A stretch of 64,000 nt of DNA. Source: Murinocardiopsis flavida. Its GTDB lineage: Bacteria; Actinomycetota; Actinomycetes; Streptosporangiales; Streptosporangiaceae. The stretch lies in contig NZ_PYGA01000021.1 of NCBI RefSeq assembly GCF_003014485.1, positions 1-64,000 on the forward strand. Direction: 5' to 3'. Both the position numbers and the translations under genes were made by a program. Shown here in pieces: positions 50,513-58,077 of this stretch. The notes under the pieces are model-generated. The model saw only the letters and a list, made by a program, of their open reading frames with translations, ran no database searches and was not told the origin of the DNA. Within the stretch, counting starts at the first letter, position 1, and each line of letters starts with the position of its first letter.

Positions 50513-51280
50513 TCAGCCGCCGAGCTTGACGGCGTGGGCCGCCATGATCTGGGCGGCGGCCCACCCGGTGATCTTGTCGCCGGAGGTCTCCTTACTGCCG
50601 CGCGACTTGCGCGCGGCGAGGACCGCCGCGGCGGTCGAGGCGCCGTAGTCGCCGTCGACCTCGCCCGGGGAGAAGCCCGCGTCGGCCAGGACGACCTGGA
50701 GGTACTTGACACGCTCGCCGCTGTCGCCCTTGCGCAGTCCGACCATGTCGTCCTCACTCCCTCCCCCTGATCCGGGGGGCTGCTTGAATGTGCCGTTCCT
50801 GACCAGGGCGTACGCCTTGTCGCCCGGGCAGCTCGTCGAGATGAAGTCGCGGTGGCCCTTCACCGTCCCGGCGATGGAGGTGTCGGGCTCCATTAGCCAT
50901 TGGCGGAGCGCGCGCACGGCGTCGATCTGCGCCTCGGTGATCTCGTCGCGCGGCCCGGTCGCCAGGGTCGCCGAGTAGTAGGTGGAGTTCCCACCCGGCT
51001 GCGCCGCCTGCACCTTCCGCAACCCCCGCCCCTCGATGACGTGGCCGTGACTACAACACAGGAACGAGTAGCCGATGTCGGCCCAGCCGCGTGAGGGGCC
51101 GGTGTGGAACTCCCGGGTGGCCTTCCAGTAGGTGATGCACGCGGAATGGGCCTTGCCCGCGAGGCCCTGGTCGATGCTGTCGTAGTGGATGACGAGGCCG
51201 GACCGGGGGTTGGCTCCGGCGGCGGGGGACTTGCCCCACCCGAGGTCGGACCGTGAAACGTAGCGTGGTGGTTTCGGCAC
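50513..51280 (-). CDS. Endolysin-like N-acetylmuramoyl-L-alanine amidase
   Basis: A 255-residue cell-wall hydrolase. Residues ~25-170 form an amidase_2/PGRP domain: LVIHYDSID (zinc His), YSFLCCSHGHVIEGRG, VKGHRDFISTSCPG (zinc His and Cys). Residues ~185-250 form a peptidoglycan-binding domain (VGLRKGDSGERVKYLQVVLADAGF, VDGDYGASTAAAV). GTG 51280 has a perfect AAAGGAGG. No signal peptide or membrane segment is visible, which suits a phage endolysin released by a holin more than a housekeeping secreted amidase. No other phage genes flank it. Confidence 0.85.
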   Translation of the reverse strand: MPKPPRYVSRSDLGWGKSPAAGANPRSGLVIHYDSIDQGLAGKAHSACITYWKATREFHTGPSRGWADIGYSFLCCSHGHVIEGRGLRKVQAAQPGGNSTYYSATLATGPRDEITEAQIDAVRALRQWLMEPDTSIAGTVKGHRDFISTSCPGDKAYALVRNGTFKQPPGSGGGSEDDMVGLRKGDSGERVKYLQVVLADAGFSPGEVDGDYGASTAAAVLAARKSRGSKETSGDKITGWAAAQIMAAHAVKLGG

Positions 51281-51574
51281 GGCGCCTCCTTTTAGTGGAA
51301 GATAACCCGGCACGGCCCCACGAGAAGCGTGTTTCGCCGATCGTCCGCATTTGTCCGAACCCGGCCCGCTCCCACAGCCCCCACCCGCCGCCCGCACCCC
51401 GTGGGCAGCAGCGGCGGCGGGAGGGTCCCCCGCGCGTCGTCACGCGCGTGCGGCGGACGCGCGGCGGGTCGACGTCCTAGGGGCGGCCGCGCGGTGGCCG
51501 CGCGGCGGCAACGCCGTTCCGGGGGCGGATGCGCGCGGGGCCATCGTCCGGGGTCGGGCGCGCTGCCGCCGGTT

Positions 51575-52525
51575 TCAGTCGGCCATGCCGCCGGCGAACG
51601 GCATGGTCCGCCAGCCGTCCACGGCCGGCCCGATGTAGTCCACCAACGCGGGCAGTTGCGGCGCGAGCGCGAGGGACGCGATGGCGCGGAGCATCCCGAC
51701 GCCGTTCACGAACGCCAGGACCCTCTCGTCCAGCTGACGTTGGCCGTTGCGGCGCGCGCCGCGGTTGTAGGCGGCTTCGAGGTCGGGCCCGAGAGCGGCC
51801 AGGTCCCACTCGACGGGGCCCAGCGTGACCAGCTCGAAGTCGGAGTAGCGGTCCCCGTCGACCCCGGCGAAGATGTTCGCTGGCGGGGAGTCGCCGTGGA
51901 TGGGCTGGAGGTCGATCCCCGGGAACGCCGCTTCGAATGCCGCGCGCGTCTGCACGTACGGCTCCAGGACCTGCCATTCGCGCCGCGCGCGGTCCAGATC
52001 GTCCGGGTCCAGGAGGTCGGGGCGCTTGTCGAGCAGGGCGAGACCCTCGGTGACGAACCGCGGTTCGGCGGCGTCCAGGAACGACAGGCGGCCCGGGTAC
52101 GCGCGCATCGCGGCGTGCAGGTCGGCGACCGATTCGGAGTTCGCCTCATAGTCGGGCTCCCTGCCGCGGTCGTCGGCGACGAACTCCCAGAACGTCATCG
52201 AGAACCCGCCGCGTCGAACGGGTTCCCGCGGCACGAGGGCGCTGGGCGGGATCACGGGTGTGCCCTGGTCGGCGAGCCACCGTGTCACGTCCAGTTCCGC
52301 CCGCTGCCGGCGCGCCACGGAGTCCGGGTCCGCATAGTGGGGCAGCACGGTGGGGATCCGGGCCACGACCGGCGCGGGCGCGAGGTGCACGACGACGGAG
52401 AACACGTCGTGGAGCACCGCGGCGTCGGTCACGTCGAGACCAAGGTCGCGCCCCGCCCCGACAGCGGCGTCGACCGCGGCGGTCGTGCGGTCGGCGATGT
52501 CCTGCGGCGCCATGAAGCCGATCAT
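51575..52525 (-). CDS. Aminoglycoside phosphotransferase-like protein
   Basis: A 316-residue kinase-fold protein: PIHGDSPPANIFAG (the HGD catalytic loop, with the Asn metal ligand) and SDFELVTLGPVEWDLAALGPD (the DFG-like metal site, here DFE). The N-lobe is weakly conserved. The substrate may be an antibiotic, a sugar or a cofactor; nothing in the context distinguishes these. ATG 52525 is used; GTG 52528 and ATG 52513 are alternatives. It ends the chromosomal segment before the element. Confidence 0.8.
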   Translation of the reverse strand: MIGFMAPQDIADRTTAAVDAAVGAGRDLGLDVTDAAVLHDVFSVVVHLAPAPVVARIPTVLPHYADPDSVARRQRAELDVTRWLADQGTPVIPPSALVPREPVRRGGFSMTFWEFVADDRGREPDYEANSESVADLHAAMRAYPGRLSFLDAAEPRFVTEGLALLDKRPDLLDPDDLDRARREWQVLEPYVQTRAAFEAAFPGIDLQPIHGDSPPANIFAGVDGDRYSDFELVTLGPVEWDLAALGPDLEAAYNRGARRNGQRQLDERVLAFVNGVGMLRAIASLALAPQLPALVDYIGPAVDGWRTMPFAGGMAD

Positions 52526-52645
52526 CACCCGATCGTTCCACGCCGCCCCACGGTCCGGCGCCCCCGCGACCGCGCCGCGGCCCCATTCTCGACAAGCGAC
52601 CCGGGCGGCACGGATTCCACGCGGTGGCCCACGCCGGACACGGAG

Positions 52646-52689
52646 AAAGCCCCAGGTCGCTCCGCTGTTGCGGGGTGACCTGGGGCTTT
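52646..52689 (-). terminator. Hairpin next to the left attachment site (ancestral tRNA-Thr terminator)
   Basis: AAAGCCCCAGGTC pairs perfectly with GACCTGGGGCTTT (13 bp). It sits three bases from the left 44-bp repeat, exactly where the terminator of tRNA-Thr would lie if the element were removed. Confidence 0.75.
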
Positions 52690-52692
52690 GCT

Positions 52693-52736
52693 GGAGCCGC
52701 CTATCGGAATCGAACCGATGACCTACGCATTACGAG
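52693..52736. repeat. Left attachment site (attL), 44-bp direct repeat
   Basis: Identical to 59328-59371 over 44 bases, covering the 3' half of tRNA-Thr from just past the discriminator to the anticodon loop. The sequence diverges at once beyond both limits, and the missing 5' half shows that it is not a complete tRNA. Confidence 0.95.
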
Positions 52737-52832
52737 GCAGATCACCACTGTCTATGGTCATCCGCCGCAGTCTCTTGGACTGGGGCCGGTTGGGGTCGCC
52801 GCCTCACCTCGTCCAAGCGTGTCCGTGGTCGT

Positions 52833-52852
52833 TGTTAGCAACGGTGTTAGCA
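52833..52852. promoter_or_regulatory. Putative integrase arm-type site, left
   Basis: TGTTAGCAACGGTGTTAGCA, two direct TGTTAGCA octamers 4 bases apart. The same 20-mer with one change lies near the other end (59269-59288), in the same orientation. Confidence 0.7.
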
Positions 52853-53455
52853 GAATTCGGCGCGCTTTCGCAGCTTCCCGCCCACTCCTGTCACGCGACG
52901 GTCGGGCTGGCGGTCTGGTGCCGAGAACGTCAGGTTTCCCGCTACCTCAAGCGGCACACTCAGAAACCACAGCGGCGGGTGCGCACGGTTCTCGGGCCGT
53001 GGTGCTCGATCGCGCTGGGGCCTGAGCCACAGACAGTCGGTATCGCGCGATCGAGTGCCACGGGACCCGAGCACGCCGGTTCCCCAAGGGCTTCGCACAG
53101 CGCACGGTGTGCTGATGTGCGGGGCCGTGTTGAGCCATGGGGAGAGAGCTGACGGCACTGCTCGCCTGGGACGGTGCGAGCGGGCGTGAGGCGGGGCGGG
53201 AGCGCTGCGGGCCGCACGCGAGCACCCGACGGAGTCGGGCGCGCAGCGGGTGTGTCCGCAAGCGCGACCGTCCCGCCGTCACCCACGACCTACGCCCGGA
53301 CGCGCGCAGCGCGGCCGGGCGTCTTGATCTCATATGGCGCAATTCGGCAGCCAACGCCTATCAGCGTGTCATCGTACGTCGGGGCGATCGCGCGGAGGTG
53401 GAGCCGGCGGATACTCGAAGCCGTGGCATAGCGGGTCTCGCCTGCCGAACCTCGA
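52853..53455. other. Element left arm without recognisable gene
   Basis: About 600 bases inside the element carry no supported gene. Open frames on both strands translate to Arg- and Ser-rich sequence without ribosome sites. Bases 53170-53330 are GC-richer, with short palindromes such as GCACCCGACGGAGTCGGGCGC near 53222. Confidence 0.5.
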
Positions 53456-53638
53456 CTACAGGCGACCGGCCTTCACTTCCTGGACGAACGCGGCGAACGC
53501 TTCGGGGTCGAACGCCAGGTGCCCGAGTTCCCGGTTCTGCGTGTCACGCACGTAGACGGCGCTCGGGGCCTCGGCGACTTCCAGGCAGTCGCCGCCGTTG
53601 CTTCCGCTGTAGCTGGACTTGTGCCAGTCAAGTTCCAT
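53456..53638 (-). CDS. DUF397 protein
   Basis: A 60-residue protein with the DUF397 pattern WHKSSYSGSNGGDCLEVAE, VYVRDTQN, LAFDPEAFAAFV. These proteins pair with XRE/DUF5753 regulators in actinomycetes and are thought to modulate them. ATG 53638 overlaps the XRE stop by 11 bases, so the two are co-translated. Function in the element is unknown. Confidence 0.9.
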   Translation of the reverse strand: MELDWHKSSYSGSNGGDCLEVAEAPSAVYVRDTQNRELGHLAFDPEAFAAFVQEVKAGRL

Positions 53639-54455
53639 TGAAGTCCCTCCTGATCTGGTGAAGTAGGTCGAGAGTGGCAGGCTCGGTGAGCGCCGCGCTC
53701 TGGAGGCTTCCGAAGATGACGCTCATCTCCGAGACCTCCTTGGAGTCGTGCGACATCGTTCCCTGCGAGCGGGACTCGGTGTACATCACGTCGGGTTTGT
53801 CCTTGAAGCTTAGGATCTTGAACGAACTCGTCAGGTCCGGGTGCCTCGGATAGTCCAACGGTATGACCTGGAAGTGTGCGCGGCGCTGCTCGGCCAGTTC
53901 GATGAGGCGTGCGAGCTGTTCGGCCATGACGGTCGGTCCGCCGACCGGGCGGGCCACGGCCGCGTAGTCGAGCACGTACCACAGCGTGGGTGGGGCGGAC
54001 TGTGTGAGGACTGCTTGCCGCTTCATTCGCATCTCTACCAGGCGTTCGATCTCCTCGGTAGAGCTCAGGGGGTTACCCGCCTCATAGATCGCACGGGCGT
54101 AGTCCTCGGTTTGGATCAGGCCAGGGATCAGCGCCAACTGATGTTCGCGGATGAATGTAGCCACGGGTTCGGCTTCAACAAGGTCGGCCATCCAGCTTGG
54201 ATACGCCTCGACGTTGCTGGTCTCCACCCATAGGCGCATGAGTGATCCATCGGCACTGAGTACGGAGTCCAGCGCCTCGGCCGTCTGGCGCCTGGGGACG
54301 CGCGTAGCGTTCTCGAAGCTGCTTACCGCTGGGCTGGAGATGTGTAGCTGTTTGGCCATATTCGCTTGTGAGAGGCCCATGTTGACGCGCAAACGCCTGA
54401 CCTCCACGCCGTAGGGCACCCACTGTGGACGCTGACCGTTTCCCAAGTCCAACAC
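53628..54455 (-). CDS. XRE-family regulator with DUF5753 domain
   Basis: A 275-residue regulator. The N-terminal HTH (LRVNMGLSQANMAKQLHISSPAVSSFENATRVP in part) is followed by the DUF5753 sensor-like domain (ATFIREHQLALIPGLIQTEDYARAIYEAG in part, LWYVLDYAAVARPVGG, HFQVIPLDYPRHPDL, VMYTESRSQG). With DUF397 it forms the BldB/WhiJ-like pair that abounds in Streptomyces. It is divergent from the GntR gene over an AT-rich region. It is likely cargo or a lysogeny-type control module of the element. Confidence 0.92.
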   Translation of the reverse strand: MLDLGNGQRPQWVPYGVEVRRLRVNMGLSQANMAKQLHISSPAVSSFENATRVPRRQTAEALDSVLSADGSLMRLWVETSNVEAYPSWMADLVEAEPVATFIREHQLALIPGLIQTEDYARAIYEAGNPLSSTEEIERLVEMRMKRQAVLTQSAPPTLWYVLDYAAVARPVGGPTVMAEQLARLIELAEQRRAHFQVIPLDYPRHPDLTSSFKILSFKDKPDVMYTESRSQGTMSHDSKEVSEMSVIFGSLQSAALTEPATLDLLHQIRRDFNGT

Positions 54456-54644
54456 CTCACTACAGAATATTTACAGACTTACACTGCCCATTACTTAAAA
54501 CCACAGTTCAAATGGGTTAACTTACTTCCTCTAATTTGTAACTCATTACGGTGAGCCAGGGAATGGAACGACGCTGATTCCTCGCTTCCTTCCGCTGGAC
54601 CCGCGCACTAGAGTGGTCGAGTGGTCAAGTGATAGAGCGGACAG
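54456..54644. promoter_or_regulatory. AT-rich divergent promoter region XRE / GntR
   Basis: The lowest-GC stretch of the element (TATTTACAGACTTACAC, ATTACTTAAAACC, TTAACTTACTTCCTCTAATTTG). It separates two regulators read outward, and should hold both promoters; the exact boxes are not assignable. Confidence 0.6.
54623..54639. promoter_or_regulatory. Putative GntR operator 1
   Basis: GGTCAAGTGATAGAGCG, five bases before the GTG of the GntR gene. It matches GGTCAAGYGATNGAGYG at 55450-55466 with three substitutions. Binding here would block its own translation start and transcription. Confidence 0.6.
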
Positions 54645-55382
54645 GTGATCGTGGTGTCGGTGGAGTTCGAGCCGCCGAAGTATCTGGCTGTGGCAGCCGG
54701 GGTGAAAGATCGGATAAGGCACGGCGAGTTCGGGCGCGGTGAGCAACTGCCCTCGGAGAGCGCCTTGGTGCGTGAGTACGGGGCGGGGCGCACGACCGTG
54801 GTGCGGGCCTTACAGATCCTTCGCGCCGAGGGGTGGATCGACCGAGAGCACGGACGCGGGTCCTTCGTCAAGGCCGTCCCTCGGAACCCTGAGACGCGGC
54901 GGGGAATCGGTGAAACGGAGTTCGTCCAACCAGAGGACACCGCCGGGGCCGAGTTCGTATCGGCAGAGACACGCGAGGCACCCTCACCCGTCTGCCTCGC
55001 TCTCGGTGTCCCTGAGGGGACGCCGCTCCTCCTGCGGCGCAAGTTCGTTCACGACGACGGAGCGCCCAAGGCGGTCGTGTCACTCTGGTTCCCCGTGGAG
55101 GTCGCCGAGGAGACGCAGCTCGCGCATTCAAGGCTGCTGCGTGTGAGCGTCCGCCAACATCTGAGTTCCGAGCGGGCGATTCGGACGGATCGCGTCGTGG
55201 AGCGCCTTGCTGCGCGGTTCGCGACGGCGGAACAGGCGCAGGCGCTGAAACTGGACGACGGGTCGCCGGTACTCCACGCCTTTGCGGTGCTGTACGACAC
55301 CTCGGACAGGGGCGTTGTGGTGGCCGAGGTCGTCGTCTCGCCTCTGGCGGAACCCGTTTTCGAGTACACCGACCTGAGCTGA
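54645..55382 (+). CDS. GntR-family regulator (KorSA-like)
   Basis: A 245-residue GntR/HutC-type repressor: wHTH VKDRIRHGEFGRGEQLPSESALVREYGAGRTTVVRALQIL in part, wing GWIDREHGRGSFV, and a C-terminal UTRA-like domain (GTPLLLRRKFVHDDGAPKAVVSLWFP in part). In pSAM2-type elements the GntR KorSA represses transfer and replication genes. Several in-frame GTG codons (54645, 54651, 54654, 54660) may start it. Its candidate operators precede this gene and the next one. Confidence 0.88.
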   Translation: MIVVSVEFEPPKYLAVAAGVKDRIRHGEFGRGEQLPSESALVREYGAGRTTVVRALQILRAEGWIDREHGRGSFVKAVPRNPETRRGIGETEFVQPEDTAGAEFVSAETREAPSPVCLALGVPEGTPLLLRRKFVHDDGAPKAVVSLWFPVEVAEETQLAHSRLLRVSVRQHLSSERAIRTDRVVERLAARFATAEQAQALKLDDGSPVLHAFAVLYDTSDRGVVVAEVVVSPLAEPVFEYTDLS

Positions 55383-55449
55383 ACGGCCGCACTGGTCGGA
55401 CGCCACTTGTCCGGATCGGTGCGGCCGAGTACATTCGGACCACTTGATC

Positions 55450-55466
55450 GGTCAAGCGATTGAGTG
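55450..55466. promoter_or_regulatory. Putative GntR operator 2
   Basis: GGTCAAGCGATTGAGTG, 24 bases before the ATG at 55490. It is preceded by an inverted CTTGA-TCGG-TCAAG (55443-55456). The same motif occurs before the GntR gene itself. Confidence 0.65.
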
Positions 55467-55489
55467 ACTATCTGAAAGGACGATTTGTG

Positions 55490-55891
55490 ATGGCTATTCG
55501 AGGTCCCTTGCCGGTCGCGTTCGGTGCGGTTTTCCCGCACGGCGCATACGCGCTGACCGTGGAACCGATCACGGATTTCGAGACCAAGCGTCCACAGACG
55601 GACAAGGTGTCCGGGCTGCCGCTGTGGGCTGTGGACGTGATCGACGCCGATCCCGAAGCGAGGGGAAAGGCGAAGTCGGTCCGCGTCAAGGTGGCCGCCC
55701 AGAACTGCCCGACCCTTCCGGACGAGGTGCCCGATCTGCCCTTCCGGCCGGTCGAGTTCGACGGCATGGCGGTCGTCGCCTACGTGGACGACTCCGGTCG
55801 GCGCCCTCGGGTCGCCTACTCGCTGCGCGCGCACGGGGTCAAGGCTCCGGGCGGTGCCGGTCGGCGTGCTGCGGCTAAAGACTCCGCCTGA
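55490..55891 (+). CDS. Conserved small protein of AICE type, unknown function
   Basis: A 133-residue protein (MAIRGPLPVAFGAVFPHGAY at the start, VSGLPLWAVDVIDADPEARG, PFRPVEFDGMAVVAYVDDSG). It has no recognisable catalytic motif; similar proteins sit between the GntR gene and TraB in other actinomycete elements, to my recollection. ATG 55490 has AAAGGA nine bases upstream. It is the first gene behind operator 2 and is followed by a hairpin. Confidence 0.8.
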   Translation: MAIRGPLPVAFGAVFPHGAYALTVEPITDFETKRPQTDKVSGLPLWAVDVIDADPEARGKAKSVRVKVAAQNCPTLPDEVPDLPFRPVEFDGMAVVAYVDDSGRRPRVAYSLRAHGVKAPGGAGRRAAAKDSA

Positions 55892-55901
55892 CACCTGAAG
55901 C

Positions 55902-55935
55902 GGGGCGGCCCGATGTTGGCGCATCCGGCCGCCCC
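55902..55935 (+). terminator. Hairpin after the 133-residue gene
   Basis: GGGGCGGCC pairs with GGCCGCCCC (9 bp) around a 16-base loop, 11 bases after the stop codon. It may reduce readthrough into the replication operon. Confidence 0.6.
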
Positions 55936-55997
55936 TTGACTCTCCCCGTTTCCCCAGCTTGGCGACTGATGAACGACAGAAGAGGTGCGTCCATCCT

Positions 55998-56237
55998 ATG
56001 ACGACCAGTGAGACGGGCCGCGTGAGTGCCCGCGACGTGAGCGCGTTCCTGACCGAGGTTCGCGACCGGGCCGCCAATGCGGCCTCTCCAACCACTGACG
56101 TGGCGTTCTTCGAACGCAAAGCGGCGTTGTTCGCCCGGATCGCGGCCAGTACCCCGGATGACGAGGAAGCGCGCGCCGTGGCCGAGAACGCGCGCCGCCA
56201 GCTCGACGACGCTCGCGCCAAGGCCGGTGGTGCCTGA
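55998..56237 (+). CDS. Small helical protein in the rep operon
   Basis: A 79-residue protein (MTTSETGRVSARDVSAFLTEVRDR..., FFERKAALFARIAAS, ARAVAENARRQLDDARAKAGG) with high helix content. Its stop overlaps the Rep start as TGATG. Function unknown; a replication accessory role is suggested only by linkage. A TTG at 55959 is a possible upstream start. Confidence 0.75.
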   Translation: MTTSETGRVSARDVSAFLTEVRDRAANAASPTTDVAFFERKAALFARIAASTPDDEEARAVAENARRQLDDARAKAGGA

Positions 56238-57886
56238 TGCCGACTCCGACCGGCAAGACCACGCGTGCCGAACGCATGGCGCACCCCTTGGCTCGTGAAG
56301 TGGCCGAGCAGGTCGCGGCCGACAACGGGGTGTGCGTCCGTCCGGTCCCGCTGCGGCGTACGGATCAGGAGACGGGGCGCTCCGACATCGTGGACGTCCC
56401 CTGCGGGTCCACCCTGGAATCCCGTTGCCCGCCGTGTGCGAAGCGCAAGCGGTCGCTACGCCGCTCGCAGTGCGAAGAGGGCTGGCACCTCACCGAGGAA
56501 CCCACTGTTGTCCCCGACTCTCCCAGCGATCTCCAGTCGTGGTGGGTCGAGTGGCGCGCCGTTGTGACTGCTGAGCGCGACGCCGCTGCCTCCTCGGGCA
56601 CGGTGGATGACGGGGAGCTGGCCGAACTGGACGCGGTGCTGGCAGACCTCGACCAGGGCATTACCGCGTCGGGCCTGCGCGGCAGGGTCGCCCCTGCTCC
56701 TGGAACCGAAGCAAGACCACGCCGCGTGCGCTCGACGCGTCGCCGCCAGGACGCGCCAGATCTGCCCAAGCGCCCGATGGTCCGGCGCACGGTCGGCCGG
56801 ACCTACACCGATCCGACCGACGGCAGGGAGTTCCGCCCGTCGCTGTTCCTTACGCTGACCTGCGACACCTACGGGCGAGTGCGCTCCGATGGGACCCCGG
56901 TGGACCCGGCGTCCTACGACTACCGGCGGGCGGCGCGCGACGCGTTGCACTTCTCCAAGCTGGTCGACCGGTTCGTTCAGAACCTGCGCCGCGTGGTCGG
57001 CTTCGACGTCCAGTACTTCGCGACCGTGGAACCGCAACGGCGGCTGGCTCCGCATCTGCACATGGCCACACGGGGCACCGTCCCGCGCGCCGAGCTGCGG
57101 CAGATCGCGGCGGCGACCTACCACCAGGTGTGGTGGCCCAAGGCGGACGTGGTGCGGTTCGAGGGCGCGCACGTGCCCGCGTGGGACGACGGAACGGGAA
57201 CCTACTTCGACCCGGCCACGGGCGAAATCCTGCCGACCTGGGATGCGGCCCTGGACGCACTCGACGCCGACACGGACGCCGAACCCATGCACGTGTGCCG
57301 CTTCGGTCCCCAAGTGGACGCCAAGGGCGTCGTCGCGGGTTCGGCCGACGCGGACCGGTGCGTGCGCTACCTGGCGAAGTACCTGACCAAGGAGATCCAC
57401 GAATGCCACGCGGTCGAGAGCACCGCGCAGGGTCGGCACGTGGAACGGCTCGTGGAGGTACTGCGGTTCGAACCGTGCTCACCTCGCTGCGCGAACTGGC
57501 TGCGCTACGGCGTCCAGCCGCAGGACGCCAAGGCGGGACTCCGACCGGGCTACTGCTCTTCCAAGGCGCACAAGCGCGAACACCTGGGCTACGCGGGCCG
57601 CCGCGTCCTGGTCTCGCGCAAGTGGTCCGGGAAAACCCTGACCGATCACAAGGCCGACCGCCTTGCCTGGGTGTTGAACGTGCTCGGCGTCGATCCCTCG
57701 GCGGACTCCGATCGGCAAGCAGGGGCCGGCAACGAATTCGCATGGCAACTCGCCCGTCCCACTGACCCGGACGTCCCTCCTCGCGAACTACGCCTACTGC
57801 GCTCTGTGGGCGATGCGCTCAAACGGCGCGCCCAACTCGACGCAATACGGAACCCACTCCCTCCGGCGACCGGGGAAGTCTCATGA
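56237..57886 (+). CDS. RepSA-like HUH rolling-circle replication initiator
   Basis: A 549-residue initiator. An N-terminal Cys cluster (VPCGSTLESRCPPCAKRKR) resembles a zinc finger. The HUH motif is PHLHMATRG (His273 and His275), with the nearby motif FFLTLTCDTYG-type SLFLTLTCDTYG. Candidate catalytic tyrosines are Tyr378 and Tyr382 in VRYLAKYLTKEI. It should nick one strand at the origin to let the excised element replicate. The origin is not identified; it may lie within this gene or in the left arm. It overlaps its neighbours by one and four bases. Confidence 0.9.
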   Translation: MPTPTGKTTRAERMAHPLAREVAEQVAADNGVCVRPVPLRRTDQETGRSDIVDVPCGSTLESRCPPCAKRKRSLRRSQCEEGWHLTEEPTVVPDSPSDLQSWWVEWRAVVTAERDAAASSGTVDDGELAELDAVLADLDQGITASGLRGRVAPAPGTEARPRRVRSTRRRQDAPDLPKRPMVRRTVGRTYTDPTDGREFRPSLFLTLTCDTYGRVRSDGTPVDPASYDYRRAARDALHFSKLVDRFVQNLRRVVGFDVQYFATVEPQRRLAPHLHMATRGTVPRAELRQIAAATYHQVWWPKADVVRFEGAHVPAWDDGTGTYFDPATGEILPTWDAALDALDADTDAEPMHVCRFGPQVDAKGVVAGSADADRCVRYLAKYLTKEIHECHAVESTAQGRHVERLVEVLRFEPCSPRCANWLRYGVQPQDAKAGLRPGYCSSKAHKREHLGYAGRRVLVSRKWSGKTLTDHKADRLAWVLNVLGVDPSADSDRQAGAGNEFAWQLARPTDPDVPPRELRLLRSVGDALKRRAQLDAIRNPLPPATGEVS

Positions 57887-58077
57887 ACGCTCCGCGCCTC
57901 CTCTTGACCGTTCCCGAAGCGGCACACGCACTGTCCATCTCACGGAGCAAGCTCTACGAACTCCTCTCCTCCGGCACGGTCCGCTCGCTGCGCATCGGCG
58001 GTTCCCGTCGTATCCCAATGGCGGCGCTGGACGAGTACGTTTCCGGCCTGCTGGGCGCCGAGACGAGGGCCGCCTGA
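57883..58077 (+). CDS. Excisionase Xis
   Basis: A 64-residue winged-helix protein of the MerR/HTH_17 type: LLTVPEAAHALSISRSKLYELLSSG, VRSLRIGGSRRIPMAAL. Such proteins bind DNA next to attachment sites and direct integrase toward excision. ATG 57883 overlaps the Rep stop (ATGA), and its stop overlaps the integrase ATG. Confidence 0.92.
   Translation: MNAPRLLLTVPEAAHALSISRSKLYELLSSGTVRSLRIGGSRRIPMAALDEYVSGLLGAETRAA

Noticed and set aside
52693-52766. A second tRNA-Thr at the left end of the element
   Set aside because: Only the 3' half (44 bases) is present; the 5' half and anticodon stem partner are missing, so it is an attachment-site copy.
52688-53661. ORFs of 150-175 codons in the left arm of the element
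   Set aside because: They cross the attachment site or lie antisense to the DUF397 gene and have no ribosome site or family pattern.
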